From Azonexus sp. (GTDB lineage: Bacteria > Pseudomonadota > Gammaproteobacteria > Burkholderiales > Rhodocyclaceae), in assembly GCA_031285115.1 (NCBI GenBank), contig JAITWU010000037.1:1-18388 (forward strand): a stretch of 18,388 nt of DNA, written 5' to 3'. Below, piece by piece: positions 1 through 6,633 of this stretch (positions are counted from its first letter, which is position 1; every line of letters begins with the position of its first letter). The position numbers and the translations under genes were made by a program. The notes under the pieces were generated by a model that saw only the letters and a program-made list of their open reading frames with translations, made no database searches and was not told the DNA's origin.

Positions 1-332
1 TGGGCAAAACAGCCTCCAAGTCGGAAGGCTGGACCATCAGTGGCGCCATTCCCTTCGGCAAGCATACGATCCTCGCCAGCTACTCGGCTTACAACGATAA
101 GTCGGATTTCAAGGGGGCCAACGGCAAAAATGATCGCGATGGCTCCTTGATCGGTATCGCTTACATCTACAAGATTTACGACAACACTGCGCTTTATGCC
201 AACTACGGCAAACAGTACAACCAACGCAATGCCAGCCAGAGTCTGGGTGACGCCAGTGATCTGGTCGGTAGTCTGAGCCGGACCGGCTATGACCCGAGCG
301 GCTTCATGATGGGTCTGAACACCCGGTTCTAG
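1..332 (+). CDS. Outer-membrane porin, C-terminal fragment (5' end outside window)
   Basis: An open frame runs in from the left edge (first full codon at base 3) and stops at 330-332. The roughly 109 visible residues alternate polar and hydrophobic positions as in beta-strands (ILASYSAYND, ALYANYGKQYN). They end in GFMMGLNTRF, with the terminal phenylalanine that the outer-membrane barrel assembly machinery recognises. This is the usual end of a general trimeric porin of betaproteobacteria. The start, signal peptide and constriction loop are not visible, so substrate selectivity cannot be judged. A strong terminator follows within 20 bases, which separates it from the downstream regulator. 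The nearby ATG at 147 is internal to the same frame and is not a gene start. Confidence 0.85.
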   Translation, partial: GKTASKSEGWTISGAIPFGKHTILASYSAYNDKSDFKGANGKNDRDGSLIGIAYIYKIYDNTALYANYGKQYNQRNASQSLGDASDLVGSLSRTGYDPSGFMMGLNTRF

Positions 333-350
333 GCCAGTTGCCCACCCCAG

Positions 351-385
351 CCAGGCTGTCCGCTGCGGACAGCCTGGGTTTTGTT
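351..385 (+). terminator. Rho-independent terminator of the porin gene
   Basis: A perfect 12-bp stem pairs CCAGGCTGTCCG (351-362) with CGGACAGCCTGG (366-377) around a 3-base loop. It is followed by GTTTTGTT. It lies 18 bases after the porin stop codon. Confidence 0.9.
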
Positions 386-424
386 GATAACCGTTCGCGC
401 TGCGTATTTCCAATCATTTTTTTT

Positions 425-440
425 ATGCACTGCCAAGCAA
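425..440 (+). promoter_or_regulatory. Possible partial operator (ATGCAC-TGCCAAGCAA)
   Basis: ATGCAC (425-430) is followed directly by TGCCAAGCAA (431-440). Both pieces resemble the elements seen upstream of the aldehyde dehydrogenase and DUF1329 genes (ATGCAC and TGCAAGCAA), but the 5-nt spacer and the second RTGCAY box are missing. It could be an autoregulatory site of the AraC-family regulator or a chance match. Confidence 0.3.
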
Positions 441-634
441 GACTCGGCGCAACAGACATCCGAAATTGCCCAGGCAGCAAAGACCCAATTGCACCATTCA
501 TCAGAAAAAATCGGGCGACAAGGGGTGACAAACGGTTCCACCGGATTGTGAGCTGCGGCGGATGCGTCGGCAGCAGATCGTCGAGACGCGGGAACGCCGC
601 CGCAGCGGCGCGGCCAGCGGCAGGGTGAAGTGAA

Positions 635-641
635 AAGGAGG
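635..641 (+). promoter_or_regulatory. Ribosome binding site of the AraC regulator
   Basis: AAGGAGG, a full Shine-Dalgarno match, ends 6 nt before the ATG at 648. It decides the start: the in-frame GTG at 630 lies upstream of this site and would have no such signal. Confidence 0.85.
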
Positions 642-647
642 AGGCGA

Positions 648-1676
648 ATGTCCTTGATGAACACGATGCAGCAAAGTGGCATGGCCCGCAGCGCGCTACC
701 CGCCCCCGGCGAGTTTCATCAGCCTGCCGTGTGGGCCAGTCAGGTGCGCCAGCGTTTCTTTCCGCTCGATTTGACGGTTGCCCGTGACGATCATTTCAGT
801 GCTCAGGCGCGGCTTGCCGGGTATCCGCAATGCCGCATGGCGCAAGTTGCCGCCAGCGCGCACGTTGCCTCGATGAGCCGGGCGGGGTGCAGCGCGTTGC
901 GCCAGCGGTACGTCAAAGTCCTGTGGGAACTCGATGGCGTCGGGTGGCTCGAACAGTCCGGCCATGAAGTGCGGCTGCCGCCCGCGCATTTCACTATCTA
1001 CGAAGCCAGTCGGCCTTATGCGATCCGCACCGAAAGCCAGTCGGCCTTCGTGGTCTTGCTGTGCGAAGTGGCGCCCAATGATCTTCTCGCCTCTCTGGCC
1101 CAGCGCGTCGCTGGCCGTTCGCTGCCGACCACCGGCAGCGCTGCGGTGGCGCTGGCCGCCGTGCAGGAGATGGTGGCGCAGGGCGAAACCATCAGTCACG
1201 GCAGCCGTTTTACCGTCCTCGAATTCGTCTCGTCGCTGCTGGCGCAGCAGATCAACGCGCTGGAAGGCGTGAGCGGCGTCAGGCGCAAACGCTCCCAGGA
1301 TGAATTGCTGCGCGAGGCGGTGCAGTACATCCGCTGCCACATGGGCGACGGCGACCTGTCGCCCGACCGCATCGCCAGCGCCCTCAACATCTGCCGCCGG
1401 ACGCTGTATCAGGTTTTTTCGCTGATCGGCGAGACGCCGCAGGCAACCGTTCAGCGTCTGCGGCTGGAGCGCTGCCGGGACATCCTCGCGCAGCATGGCG
1501 GCGAAAAGGCGAATATCACCGATCTCGCCCTGCAATACGGTTTTTCCGATCCGGCCTATTTCGCCCGGCTGTTCCGCCGGATGTTTGGCGTCGCGCCGTC
1601 GCAATACCGCGACGATGGCGGCGGCGCGCTGGATATTTCGCAGCTCATGCCCGCGCCGGGCAGCCGTCGGCAATGA
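648..1676 (+). CDS. AraC-family transcriptional regulator (FeaR-like role)
   Basis: The product is 342 residues, normal for AraC-family activators. Residues about 40-205 resemble the effector-sensing N-terminal domain of the FeaR/OruR-type branch. Residues about 218-322 are the DNA-binding domain with two helix-turn-helices: the first around LSPDRIASALNICRRTLYQVF (about 237-257), the second around ITDLALQYGFSDPAYFARLF (290-309), the family signature. The start at 648 is chosen from the Shine-Dalgarno AAGGAGG at 635-641. It lies directly upstream of the aldehyde dehydrogenase and amine dehydrogenase operon in the same orientation, separated by 152 bases. In E. coli, FeaR of this family activates aromatic amine oxidase (tynA) and phenylacetaldehyde dehydrogenase (feaB). 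By context I infer a similar role here: sensing an aromatic amine or its aldehyde and activating the downstream operon. The effector is unknown. Confidence 0.9.
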   Translation: MSLMNTMQQSGMARSALPAPGEFHQPAVWASQVRQRFFPLDLTVARDDHFSAQARLAGYPQCRMAQVAASAHVASMSRAGCSALRQRYVKVLWELDGVGWLEQSGHEVRLPPAHFTIYEASRPYAIRTESQSAFVVLLCEVAPNDLLASLAQRVAGRSLPTTGSAAVALAAVQEMVAQGETISHGSRFTVLEFVSSLLAQQINALEGVSGVRRKRSQDELLREAVQYIRCHMGDGDLSPDRIASALNICRRTLYQVFSLIGETPQATVQRLRLERCRDILAQHGGEKANITDLALQYGFSDPAYFARLFRRMFGVAPSQYRDDGGGALDISQLMPAPGSRRQ

Positions 1677-1706
1677 GGCGCGCGGCGTCAGACGGGGGCC
1701 GTCGAT

Positions 1707-1770
1707 ATGCACCCGTTTCGGCCAACGGTGCATTGAAGTGCAAGCAACCCGGCGGGCGAGATCCTAGAGT
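1707..1770 (+). promoter_or_regulatory. Putative regulator-dependent promoter of the aldehyde dehydrogenase/aau operon
   Basis: In order: ATGCAC (1707-1712), 15 nt, GTGCAT (1728-1733), 5 nt, TGCAAGCAA (1739-1747), 17 nt, TAGAGT (1765-1770). The last would be a weak -10, placing TGCAAGCAA over the -35 position, as expected for an activator bound next to RNA polymerase. The centres of the two RTGCAY boxes are 21 bp apart, two helical turns. The same arrangement recurs at 7095-7159. The bound protein is inferred to be the upstream AraC-family regulator; there is no direct evidence. Confidence 0.5.
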
Positions 1771-1828
1771 TGATCCGCCATCGAGGAATCGCCACCCACG
1801 GGTAAACCCTGCACAAACGGAGATTTGC

Positions 1829-3283
1829 ATGTCTGCGCCGCAAACATACCAACACCTGATCGCCGGAACCAGCCGCGAGGCTTCTGACGGCGCTGTTTTT
1901 GACAAATTCGAGCCGAGCACGGGGCAGCCGCTGGCTCAGGTTGCCGCTGGCACGGCGCGTGATGTGGACGCTGCCGTGGCGGCGGCGCGCGCCCAGTTCG
2001 ACGGCGGCGAGTGGCGGCGGATGCCGGGCGCGGCGCGCGGACGCCTGCTCAACCGGCTGGCCGATTTGCTGGAGCGGGATGCCGAGCGTTTCGTCGACAT
2101 TCTGGCGCGGGAGCAGGGGCGTCCGGTCATGGAAATGCGCCTGCTCGATCTGCCCTTGTCGATCGACACCATGCGCTATTTCGCGGGCTGGGCGGACAAG
2201 CTCGAAGGCCGCCAGATTCCGACCGGCGGCTTCATGGGCAAGCCGACCCTCAACTACACCCTGCGCGAGCCGGTCGGCGTCGCTGCCTTGATCGTGCCCT
2301 GGAATGCGCCGCTGATGATCGCCTGCTGGAAACTCGCCCCGGCGCTGGCGGCGGGGTGCGCGGTCGTCATCAAACCTTCGGAAGACGCGCCGCTGGCGGT
2401 CGATGCTTTGGCCCGGCTGACGCTGGAAGCGGGTTTTCCGCCGGGCGTCGTCAATCTCGTGCATGGCGTCGGCCCGGTTGTCGGCGCGTCGCTGGTCAAG
2501 CACCCCGGTGTGGACAAGGTCAGTTTCACCGGCAGCACGGCGGTGGGACGCCTGATTGCCCAGGAAGCCGCAGCGTCGTTCAAGCGGGTGACGCTGGAAC
2601 TGGGCGGCAAGGCGCCGCAGATTCTGCTCGAAGACGCGCCGCTGGAAGACGCCATTGGCGGCTTGATGATGGGCCTGTTCGTCGATCAGGGCCAGACCTG
2701 CGCCGCCGGGAGCCGCATTCTCGTCCATCGGCGGCATTATGACGATGTGGTGAGCGCCCTGGCTGGCGCGGCGCGTTCGCTCAAACTGGGCGATCCCTTC
2801 GATCCGGCGACGCAGATGGGCGCTTTGATCAGCGAGCGGCACGCCGGGCGCGTCAAATCGCATATCGACGCGGCGCTCAGGGACGGCGCGCGGATGGTCG
2901 CCGGGACTGAACCGTTGCCGGCGCAAGGCTATTTCGTGCGCCCGACCATTTTTGCCGATGTCGCGCCGACGATGGGCATCGCCCGCGACGAGATATTCGG
3001 CCCGGTTGGCGCGGTGATTCCTTTCGACAGCGAGGAAGATGCGGTGGCGCTGGCCAACGACACCAACTATGCGCTGTCGGCTTCGCTGTGGACGAAAAAT
3101 GTCAGCAAGGCGCATCAGATTGCCGCCCATCTGCGCGTTGGCGCGGTCGCCATCAATGGCTGGAGTCCGCTCGATGCCCGTCTGCCCTGGGGCGGCTTCA
3201 AGGACAGCGGCGTTGGCCGCGATCTTTCGAGCAAGGCGCTTGATGGCTATCTGGAAGAAAAAGTCGTCACCGTCATCATGTGA
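1829..3283 (+). CDS. NAD(P)-dependent aldehyde dehydrogenase (phenylacetaldehyde dehydrogenase-like)
   Basis: The product is 484 residues, the normal length of the aldehyde dehydrogenase superfamily. Visible catalytic residues are Asn159 in IVPWNAP, the general base Glu257 in TLELGGKAP and the nucleophile Cys291 in QGQTCAAGSR. The nucleotide-binding loop FTGSTAVGR and the C-terminal motif PWGGFKDSGVGRD are also present. There is no signal peptide, so it is cytoplasmic. The start at 1829 has ACGGAG upstream; the longer frame opening at 1673 overlaps the regulator's end and adds residues unlike the family. It stands first in the amine-oxidation operon, 21 bases before a cytochrome gene. I infer that it oxidises the aldehyde made by the amine dehydrogenase (for example phenylacetaldehyde to phenylacetate). 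Family sequence alone does not fix the substrate. Confidence 0.92.
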   Translation: MSAPQTYQHLIAGTSREASDGAVFDKFEPSTGQPLAQVAAGTARDVDAAVAAARAQFDGGEWRRMPGAARGRLLNRLADLLERDAERFVDILAREQGRPVMEMRLLDLPLSIDTMRYFAGWADKLEGRQIPTGGFMGKPTLNYTLREPVGVAALIVPWNAPLMIACWKLAPALAAGCAVVIKPSEDAPLAVDALARLTLEAGFPPGVVNLVHGVGPVVGASLVKHPGVDKVSFTGSTAVGRLIAQEAAASFKRVTLELGGKAPQILLEDAPLEDAIGGLMMGLFVDQGQTCAAGSRILVHRRHYDDVVSALAGAARSLKLGDPFDPATQMGALISERHAGRVKSHIDAALRDGARMVAGTEPLPAQGYFVRPTIFADVAPTMGIARDEIFGPVGAVIPFDSEEDAVALANDTNYALSASLWTKNVSKAHQIAAHLRVGAVAINGWSPLDARLPWGGFKDSGVGRDLSSKALDGYLEEKVVTVIM

Positions 3284-3304
3284 CCGGCGCAATACCTCAG
3301 AACG

Positions 3305-3769
3305 ATGAAGCTGATTTTCTGCCCTGCATCCGCTACCCGCCCGCGACAAAGGCGGCGTTGCCGCTGTTCGGGCGTCGCGCTGGGCGCGGCGTTTGGTGCG
3401 GCGTTTTGCGTTGCGGCTGCGGTTTCGGCGGTTGCCCAAGCCGCCCCGCTCGATGTCGGGCGAACCCTGTTCCGCACCAATTGCGCGCTGTGCCATTCGG
3501 CGGTCGCAGGCGACCCGCCCGGCGTTGGCCCCAATCTCCACGGTGTGCTTGGCCGCGATGTCGCAACGCTACCCGGTTTTACTTACACCCCGGCGCTGGC
3601 GGCGGTTGGCGGTAGTTGGGACGCGCCGCGCCTGTTGGCCTTTTTGACAGCGCCCGCAGAATTTGCGCCGGGGACGGCGATGCCTTTCGCCGGTCTCAAA
3701 TCCGAACGCGAGCGCCGGGCGCTGGTTTGTTTTCTCGGCGGCGACGCCCAGGCGGAGGTTTGCCGATGA
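3305..3769 (+). CDS. Periplasmic class I c-type cytochrome
   Basis: The product is 154 residues with one haem-binding motif CALCH (Cys60, Cys63, His64) and a likely axial methionine at Met126 in GTAMPFAGL. It has the VGPNLHGVLGR and FTYTPAL segments typical of mitochondrial/cytochrome c2-type class I cytochromes. A long basic N-terminus (residues 1-20) precedes a hydrophobic stretch, with likely signal cleavage after AQA at residue 46. The start at 3305 has no good Shine-Dalgarno; translation may be coupled to the upstream gene. The stop overlaps the aauB start by 4 bases (ATGA at 3766-3769). This close coupling suggests it accepts electrons from the amine dehydrogenase or passes them towards an oxidase. 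The published Alcaligenes faecalis aau cluster, as I recall it, has a cytochrome only after aauA, so this upstream one may be an added component. Confidence 0.88.
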   Translation: MKLIFCPASATRPRQRRRCRCSGVALGAAFGAAFCVAAAVSAVAQAAPLDVGRTLFRTNCALCHSAVAGDPPGVGPNLHGVLGRDVATLPGFTYTPALAAVGGSWDAPRLLAFLTAPAEFAPGTAMPFAGLKSERERRALVCFLGGDAQAEVCR

Positions 3770-4926
3770 ACAGACTTTCACTCACTCAACGCCTTTTCGG
3801 CGCGGCTGTCATGACCTTCGCCATCAGCGCCGCTGCCGCGCTGCCGGAAGAAAATATCAGCATCGAGCCGCTTGCCGCGCCCAATCCGCAGCGCCTCTAT
3901 GTGAACGACCCGGCCATGAACCACATCGTCGATGGTCGGGTACACGTCATCGACACGGGCCGGATGCGTTACCTCGGCCTGATTGGCGCTGGTTACGCCG
4001 CGTCCACGACCCTGTCGCGGGACGGCAAGCTCTTTTTCGTCGCCACCACCTACAACAGCCGCTTGCAGCGCGGCGAGCGTACCGATGTCATCGAAGCCTG
4101 GCGGACCTCGGATCTGAAGCTCGATCACGAAATCGTGATTCCGCCCAAACGGGCGCAGGCGCTGCATATCAAGGCGCTGGCGCGGACGACGGCGGATGAC
4201 CGTTTTCTCCTCGTGCAGAACGCGACGCCAGCGACTTCGGTGGCCGTGGTCGATTTGTCGGCGCGTAAAGCCGTCAGCGAAATCGCCCTGCCGGGATGCT
4301 GGGGCGTCATTCCCTGGCCGCAGTCGCCCCGCCGCTTTTCGACGGTGTGCGGCGATGGTTCGCTGACCACGGTCGAACTCGACGCCGATGGCAAGGAAGC
4401 CCGGCGCGGCGTCGGGCCGCGCTTCTTCGATCCGGACGGCGATCCGGTTTTCATGCACTACGAACTGGCGGGCAATCGCCTCCTGTTCGTTTCTTATTAC
4501 GGCAATATTTATTCGCTCAAACTCGAAGGCAACCAGCCGCAGGCCGAAGCGCCCTGGTCTTTCGTTGATCAAAAGGCAAAAAAACAGGGCTGGCGTCCGG
4601 GCGGCTTCGCCTTGTTCGCGCTGGAGCCGAAGAGCAACCGGCTGATCGTCGGTATGCACCCAAAAGGCAGCGAAGGCAGCCACAAAACACCGGCAGCCGA
4701 ACTGTGGGTGATTGATCTGGCGGAGCGCCGCGTCGTCACCCGCGCCCCCGGCCACATGGCGCTGTCGATGACGGTCATCCGCGATGAGCGGCCGGAGTTG
4801 ATCGTTCTCAACGCGGTTGATAACACGCTGTTGGCCTTCGACCTGAACGCCCGGCGCGGCTTGGCGAAGCCGCTGCGGCGCTCGGCCCCGGTTGGCGAAA
4901 CGCCGGTTTTCATGGAGGCGCACTGA
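3766..4926 (+). CDS. aauB: Aromatic amine dehydrogenase heavy (alpha) chain
   Basis: The product is 386 residues with a signal peptide (cleavage near AAA, residue 25), followed by a seven-bladed beta-propeller of the amine dehydrogenase heavy-chain family. Segments match my memory of the A. faecalis aromatic amine dehydrogenase alpha chain better than methylamine dehydrogenase: GRVHVID, TTYNSRLQRGERTDVIEAW, PPKRAQ, QNATPATS, FVSYYGNIYS and the HPKGSEGSHKTPAAELWVID stretch. Cys178 and Cys195 (in GCWGVIP and TVCGDG) lie where that protein has a conserved cysteine pair. The subunit forms an alpha2beta2 complex with AauA in the periplasm and shapes the substrate channel. The ATG at 3766 lies within the upstream stop (ATGA overlap), and aauE follows after a single base. 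The frame extends upstream to 3616, but that part lies inside the cytochrome gene and is not translated here. Confidence 0.93.
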   Translation: MNRLSLTQRLFGAAVMTFAISAAAALPEENISIEPLAAPNPQRLYVNDPAMNHIVDGRVHVIDTGRMRYLGLIGAGYAASTTLSRDGKLFFVATTYNSRLQRGERTDVIEAWRTSDLKLDHEIVIPPKRAQALHIKALARTTADDRFLLVQNATPATSVAVVDLSARKAVSEIALPGCWGVIPWPQSPRRFSTVCGDGSLTTVELDADGKEARRGVGPRFFDPDGDPVFMHYELAGNRLLFVSYYGNIYSLKLEGNQPQAEAPWSFVDQKAKKQGWRPGGFALFALEPKSNRLIVGMHPKGSEGSHKTPAAELWVIDLAERRVVTRAPGHMALSMTVIRDERPELIVLNAVDNTLLAFDLNARRGLAKPLRRSAPVGETPVFMEAH

Positions 4927-4927
4927 A

Positions 4928-5476
4928 ATGCTGGCCGGGCTGACGCTCGACCCGGTGCTTGCCGACGCTGCGGCAGCGGCGATGGGCTGCATTTTTCTCT
5001 CCGCCGCCTGGGTCAAGCTGATGGATGTCAAACGCTTTGCCGCCGTGCTCGACAACTACGCGCTGCTGCCCGACGATTGGCTTGATCCGGTTGCCTGGCT
5101 GTTGCCGCTCCTTGAAATGGCTGCCGGTCTGCTGCTGCTTTTTTCCGCCAGCCGCGCAGCCGGGAGCGCCCTGGCGCTGGTGTTGCTGGCTCTGGTCAGC
5201 GCCGCAGTGGCGGTGAATGTGGCGCGGGGTCGCACCGGCTTTGAATGCGGTTGCGGCGGCGACGAATTGCCGCTGGCGGGCAGTCTGCTGCTCCGCAACG
5301 CGGCGCTCGCCGCGCTCTTGCTGATGGCCGCCCAGCGCCCGGCGGAAAGAGCCGTGGTCTGGGTCGATGTGGTCACGACGGTGATGCTCACCCTGTTCCT
5401 GCTCGGGCTGTTCAAGGTGACCAACCTGCTGCTCGGACAGAGGGAAAAACTCGAACGATTGGGTAAAACGCCATGA
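4928..5476 (+). CDS. aauE: MauE-family membrane protein for light-chain maturation
   Basis: The product is 182 residues of largely hydrophobic sequence, with membrane segments near 15-33, 55-73, 78-98, 120-136 and 146-168. A Cys-x-Cys motif (Cys107, Cys109 in FECGCGG) sits between two segments. This is the MauE family, which with MauD is needed to produce stable amine dehydrogenase light chain in the periplasm, probably by supporting formation of its many disulfides. The CxC is the likely redox-active site (inference). The start at 4928 is preferred over the in-frame ATG at 4892 because it follows the aauB stop by one base and gives the usual family N-terminus. Its stop overlaps the aauD start (ATGA, 5473-5476). 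Confidence 0.9.
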   Translation: MLAGLTLDPVLADAAAAAMGCIFLSAAWVKLMDVKRFAAVLDNYALLPDDWLDPVAWLLPLLEMAAGLLLLFSASRAAGSALALVLLALVSAAVAVNVARGRTGFECGCGGDELPLAGSLLLRNAALAALLLMAAQRPAERAVVWVDVVTTVMLTLFLLGLFKVTNLLLGQREKLERLGKTP

Positions 5477-6096
5477 ACGAAGCCTTGATGATTTCAAACG
5501 TCCTGCTCTGGTGCGCCGTCGTCGCGCTGATCGTGGTCGTCATTGCGCTGTCGCGCCAGATCGGCATTCTTTACGAGCGCATTGCGCCGATGGGCGCTTT
5601 GATGATGGATTCCGGCCCCAAGGTCGGCGAAGCGGCGCCGGTGCTCGAACTTCCCTCGCTCCAGGGCGGGCGGATTGCCGTTGGCGCGGCGGGGGCGCGG
5701 GCGACGCTGCTGTTTTTCCTGTCGCCGACCTGCCCGGTATGCAAAAAGCTGCTGCCCATCATTTTGTCGCTGCACGCGGCGGAAAAATCCTTCGAGTTGG
5801 TCTTCGCTTCCGATGGCGAGCAGCCAGCGCATGAAAGTTTCCGCAAAAAAGCCGGGTTGTCGGCCTTTCCCTACGTGCTTTCGTCTGAATTGGGAATGCG
5901 CTGGCGCATCAGCAAACTGCCTTACGCCGTGCTCATCGACCGTAACGGCATCGTCCGCGCCAAGGGTCTCGTCAATTCGCGGGAACAACTGGAGAGCCTG
6001 TTTACCGCCGAGGAACTTGGCCTTGCCTCGGTGCAGGATCTCATCGACAAACGGATTGCCGCTGGCGCTCTCGAACTCGTCAAGGAACAGACATGA
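5473..6096 (+). CDS. aauD: MauD-family thioredoxin-like protein for light-chain disulfide formation
   Basis: The product is 207 residues. A single N-terminal membrane anchor (about 8-27) is followed by a periplasmic thioredoxin-fold domain. The active site is Cys87-Pro-Val-Cys90 in SPTCPVCKK, the MauD signature; the cis-proline loop is near KLPYAVLID. MauD is required in methylamine-using bacteria, and AauD in A. faecalis, for folding of the cysteine-rich light chain, acting as a disulfide oxidase or isomerase. Overlaps of 4 bases with aauE upstream and aauA downstream indicate translational coupling, which fits a maturation factor made together with its client. Confidence 0.92.
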   Translation: MNEALMISNVLLWCAVVALIVVVIALSRQIGILYERIAPMGALMMDSGPKVGEAAPVLELPSLQGGRIAVGAAGARATLLFFLSPTCPVCKKLLPIILSLHAAEKSFELVFASDGEQPAHESFRKKAGLSAFPYVLSSELGMRWRISKLPYAVLIDRNGIVRAKGLVNSREQLESLFTAEELGLASVQDLIDKRIAAGALELVKEQT

Positions 6097-6626
6097 ACTG
6101 GCTCTGGAATCTGCTCGATCGAAGCGTCGAGCAACACAGCCGACAACTGGCGCAGCGTATGTCGCGCCGCAGTCTGCTGGCCAAGGTCGGGCGCGTCCTC
6201 GTCGCCGCCGCTTTCACGCTGCCGGTGCTGCCTTTTGACCGGACGGCGCAGGCTCTGGCGCAGGGCAAAAAAACCAAAGAGCCGAGCGATACCGATTGCG
6301 ACTACTGGCGTTATTGCTCGGTCGATGGTTTTCTCTGCTCCTGCTGCGGCGGCAGCATGACGACCTGCCCGCCGGGTTCGACGCCCTCGAAAGTTTCCTG
6401 GATCGGCACCTGCCACAATCCGGTCGATGGTCTCGATTACATCGTCAGCTACAACGACTGCTGCGGCGTGACGCCGTGCGGCAGATGTTTCTGCAACACC
6501 AACAGCGGCGACCGGCCAGGTTACCGGCTGGGGCAGCATAACGACATCAACTGGTGCATGGCCAATCACGAATCGGTTTACCACTGCACGGTCTCGATCA
6601 TCGTCGGCGTTGCCGAAAAAGAGTGA
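6093..6626 (+). CDS. aauA: Aromatic amine dehydrogenase light (beta) chain carrying tryptophan tryptophylquinone
   Basis: The product is 177 residues. The leader contains a twin-arginine motif (SRRSLL, residues 24-29) before a hydrophobic stretch, so export of a folded precursor by the Tat system is likely. The mature part has 14 cysteines (CDYWRYC, FLCSCCGG, DCCGVTPCGRCFC). Trp103 (SWIGTC) and Trp154 (NWCMAN) are 51 residues apart, as the two cofactor tryptophans are in A. faecalis AADH (Trp109, Trp160). The offset of 6 also maps the catalytic Asp128 to Asp122 (YNDCC), Asp84 to Asp78 (VDGF) and Thr172 to Thr166 (HCTV). All key catalytic and cofactor residues are therefore present and the enzyme should be active. 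It oxidises primary amines, classically tyramine and phenylethylamine, to aldehydes with release of ammonia. Confidence 0.95.
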   Translation: MNWLWNLLDRSVEQHSRQLAQRMSRRSLLAKVGRVLVAAAFTLPVLPFDRTAQALAQGKKTKEPSDTDCDYWRYCSVDGFLCSCCGGSMTTCPPGSTPSKVSWIGTCHNPVDGLDYIVSYNDCCGVTPCGRCFCNTNSGDRPGYRLGQHNDINWCMANHESVYHCTVSIIVGVAEKE

Positions 6627-6633
6627 TCTCGCC

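Larger units (their letters stand above)
333..647. other. Intergenic region between porin and AraC regulator
   Basis: This 315-base stretch holds the porin terminator at its left end and the regulator's Shine-Dalgarno at its right end. Between them are an AT-rich patch (about 405-430) running into an ATGCAC box, and a GC-rich stretch. Short frames on both strands here have no recognisable protein features and atypical composition, so I call no gene. I could not identify a convincing sigma70 promoter. Confidence 0.6.

Noticed and set aside
338..628. 96-residue plus-strand frame between porin and regulator
   Set aside because: It runs through the terminator hairpin, has no ribosome binding site and has random-looking composition.
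1673..1828. Longer N-terminus for the aldehyde dehydrogenase
   Set aside because: It would overlap the regulator and translate the putative promoter. The ATG at 1829 has a ribosome binding site and fits the family N-terminus.
1677..1828. Sigma54-type (-24/-12) promoter before the aldehyde dehydrogenase
   Set aside because: No TGGCAC-N5-TTGC-like pair was found in this gap or in 7057-7224, and the regulator is not an NtrC-type activator.
1688..3541. 617-residue open frame on the minus strand
   Set aside because: It is antisense to the aldehyde dehydrogenase and the cytochrome. Arg/Gln-rich shadow composition and no recognisable domain.
3766..6626. Methylamine dehydrogenase (mauB/mauA) instead of aromatic amine dehydrogenase
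   Set aside because: Sequence segments of both subunits match remembered A. faecalis AADH closely, and mauF, mauC and mauG are absent. The substrate still needs testing.
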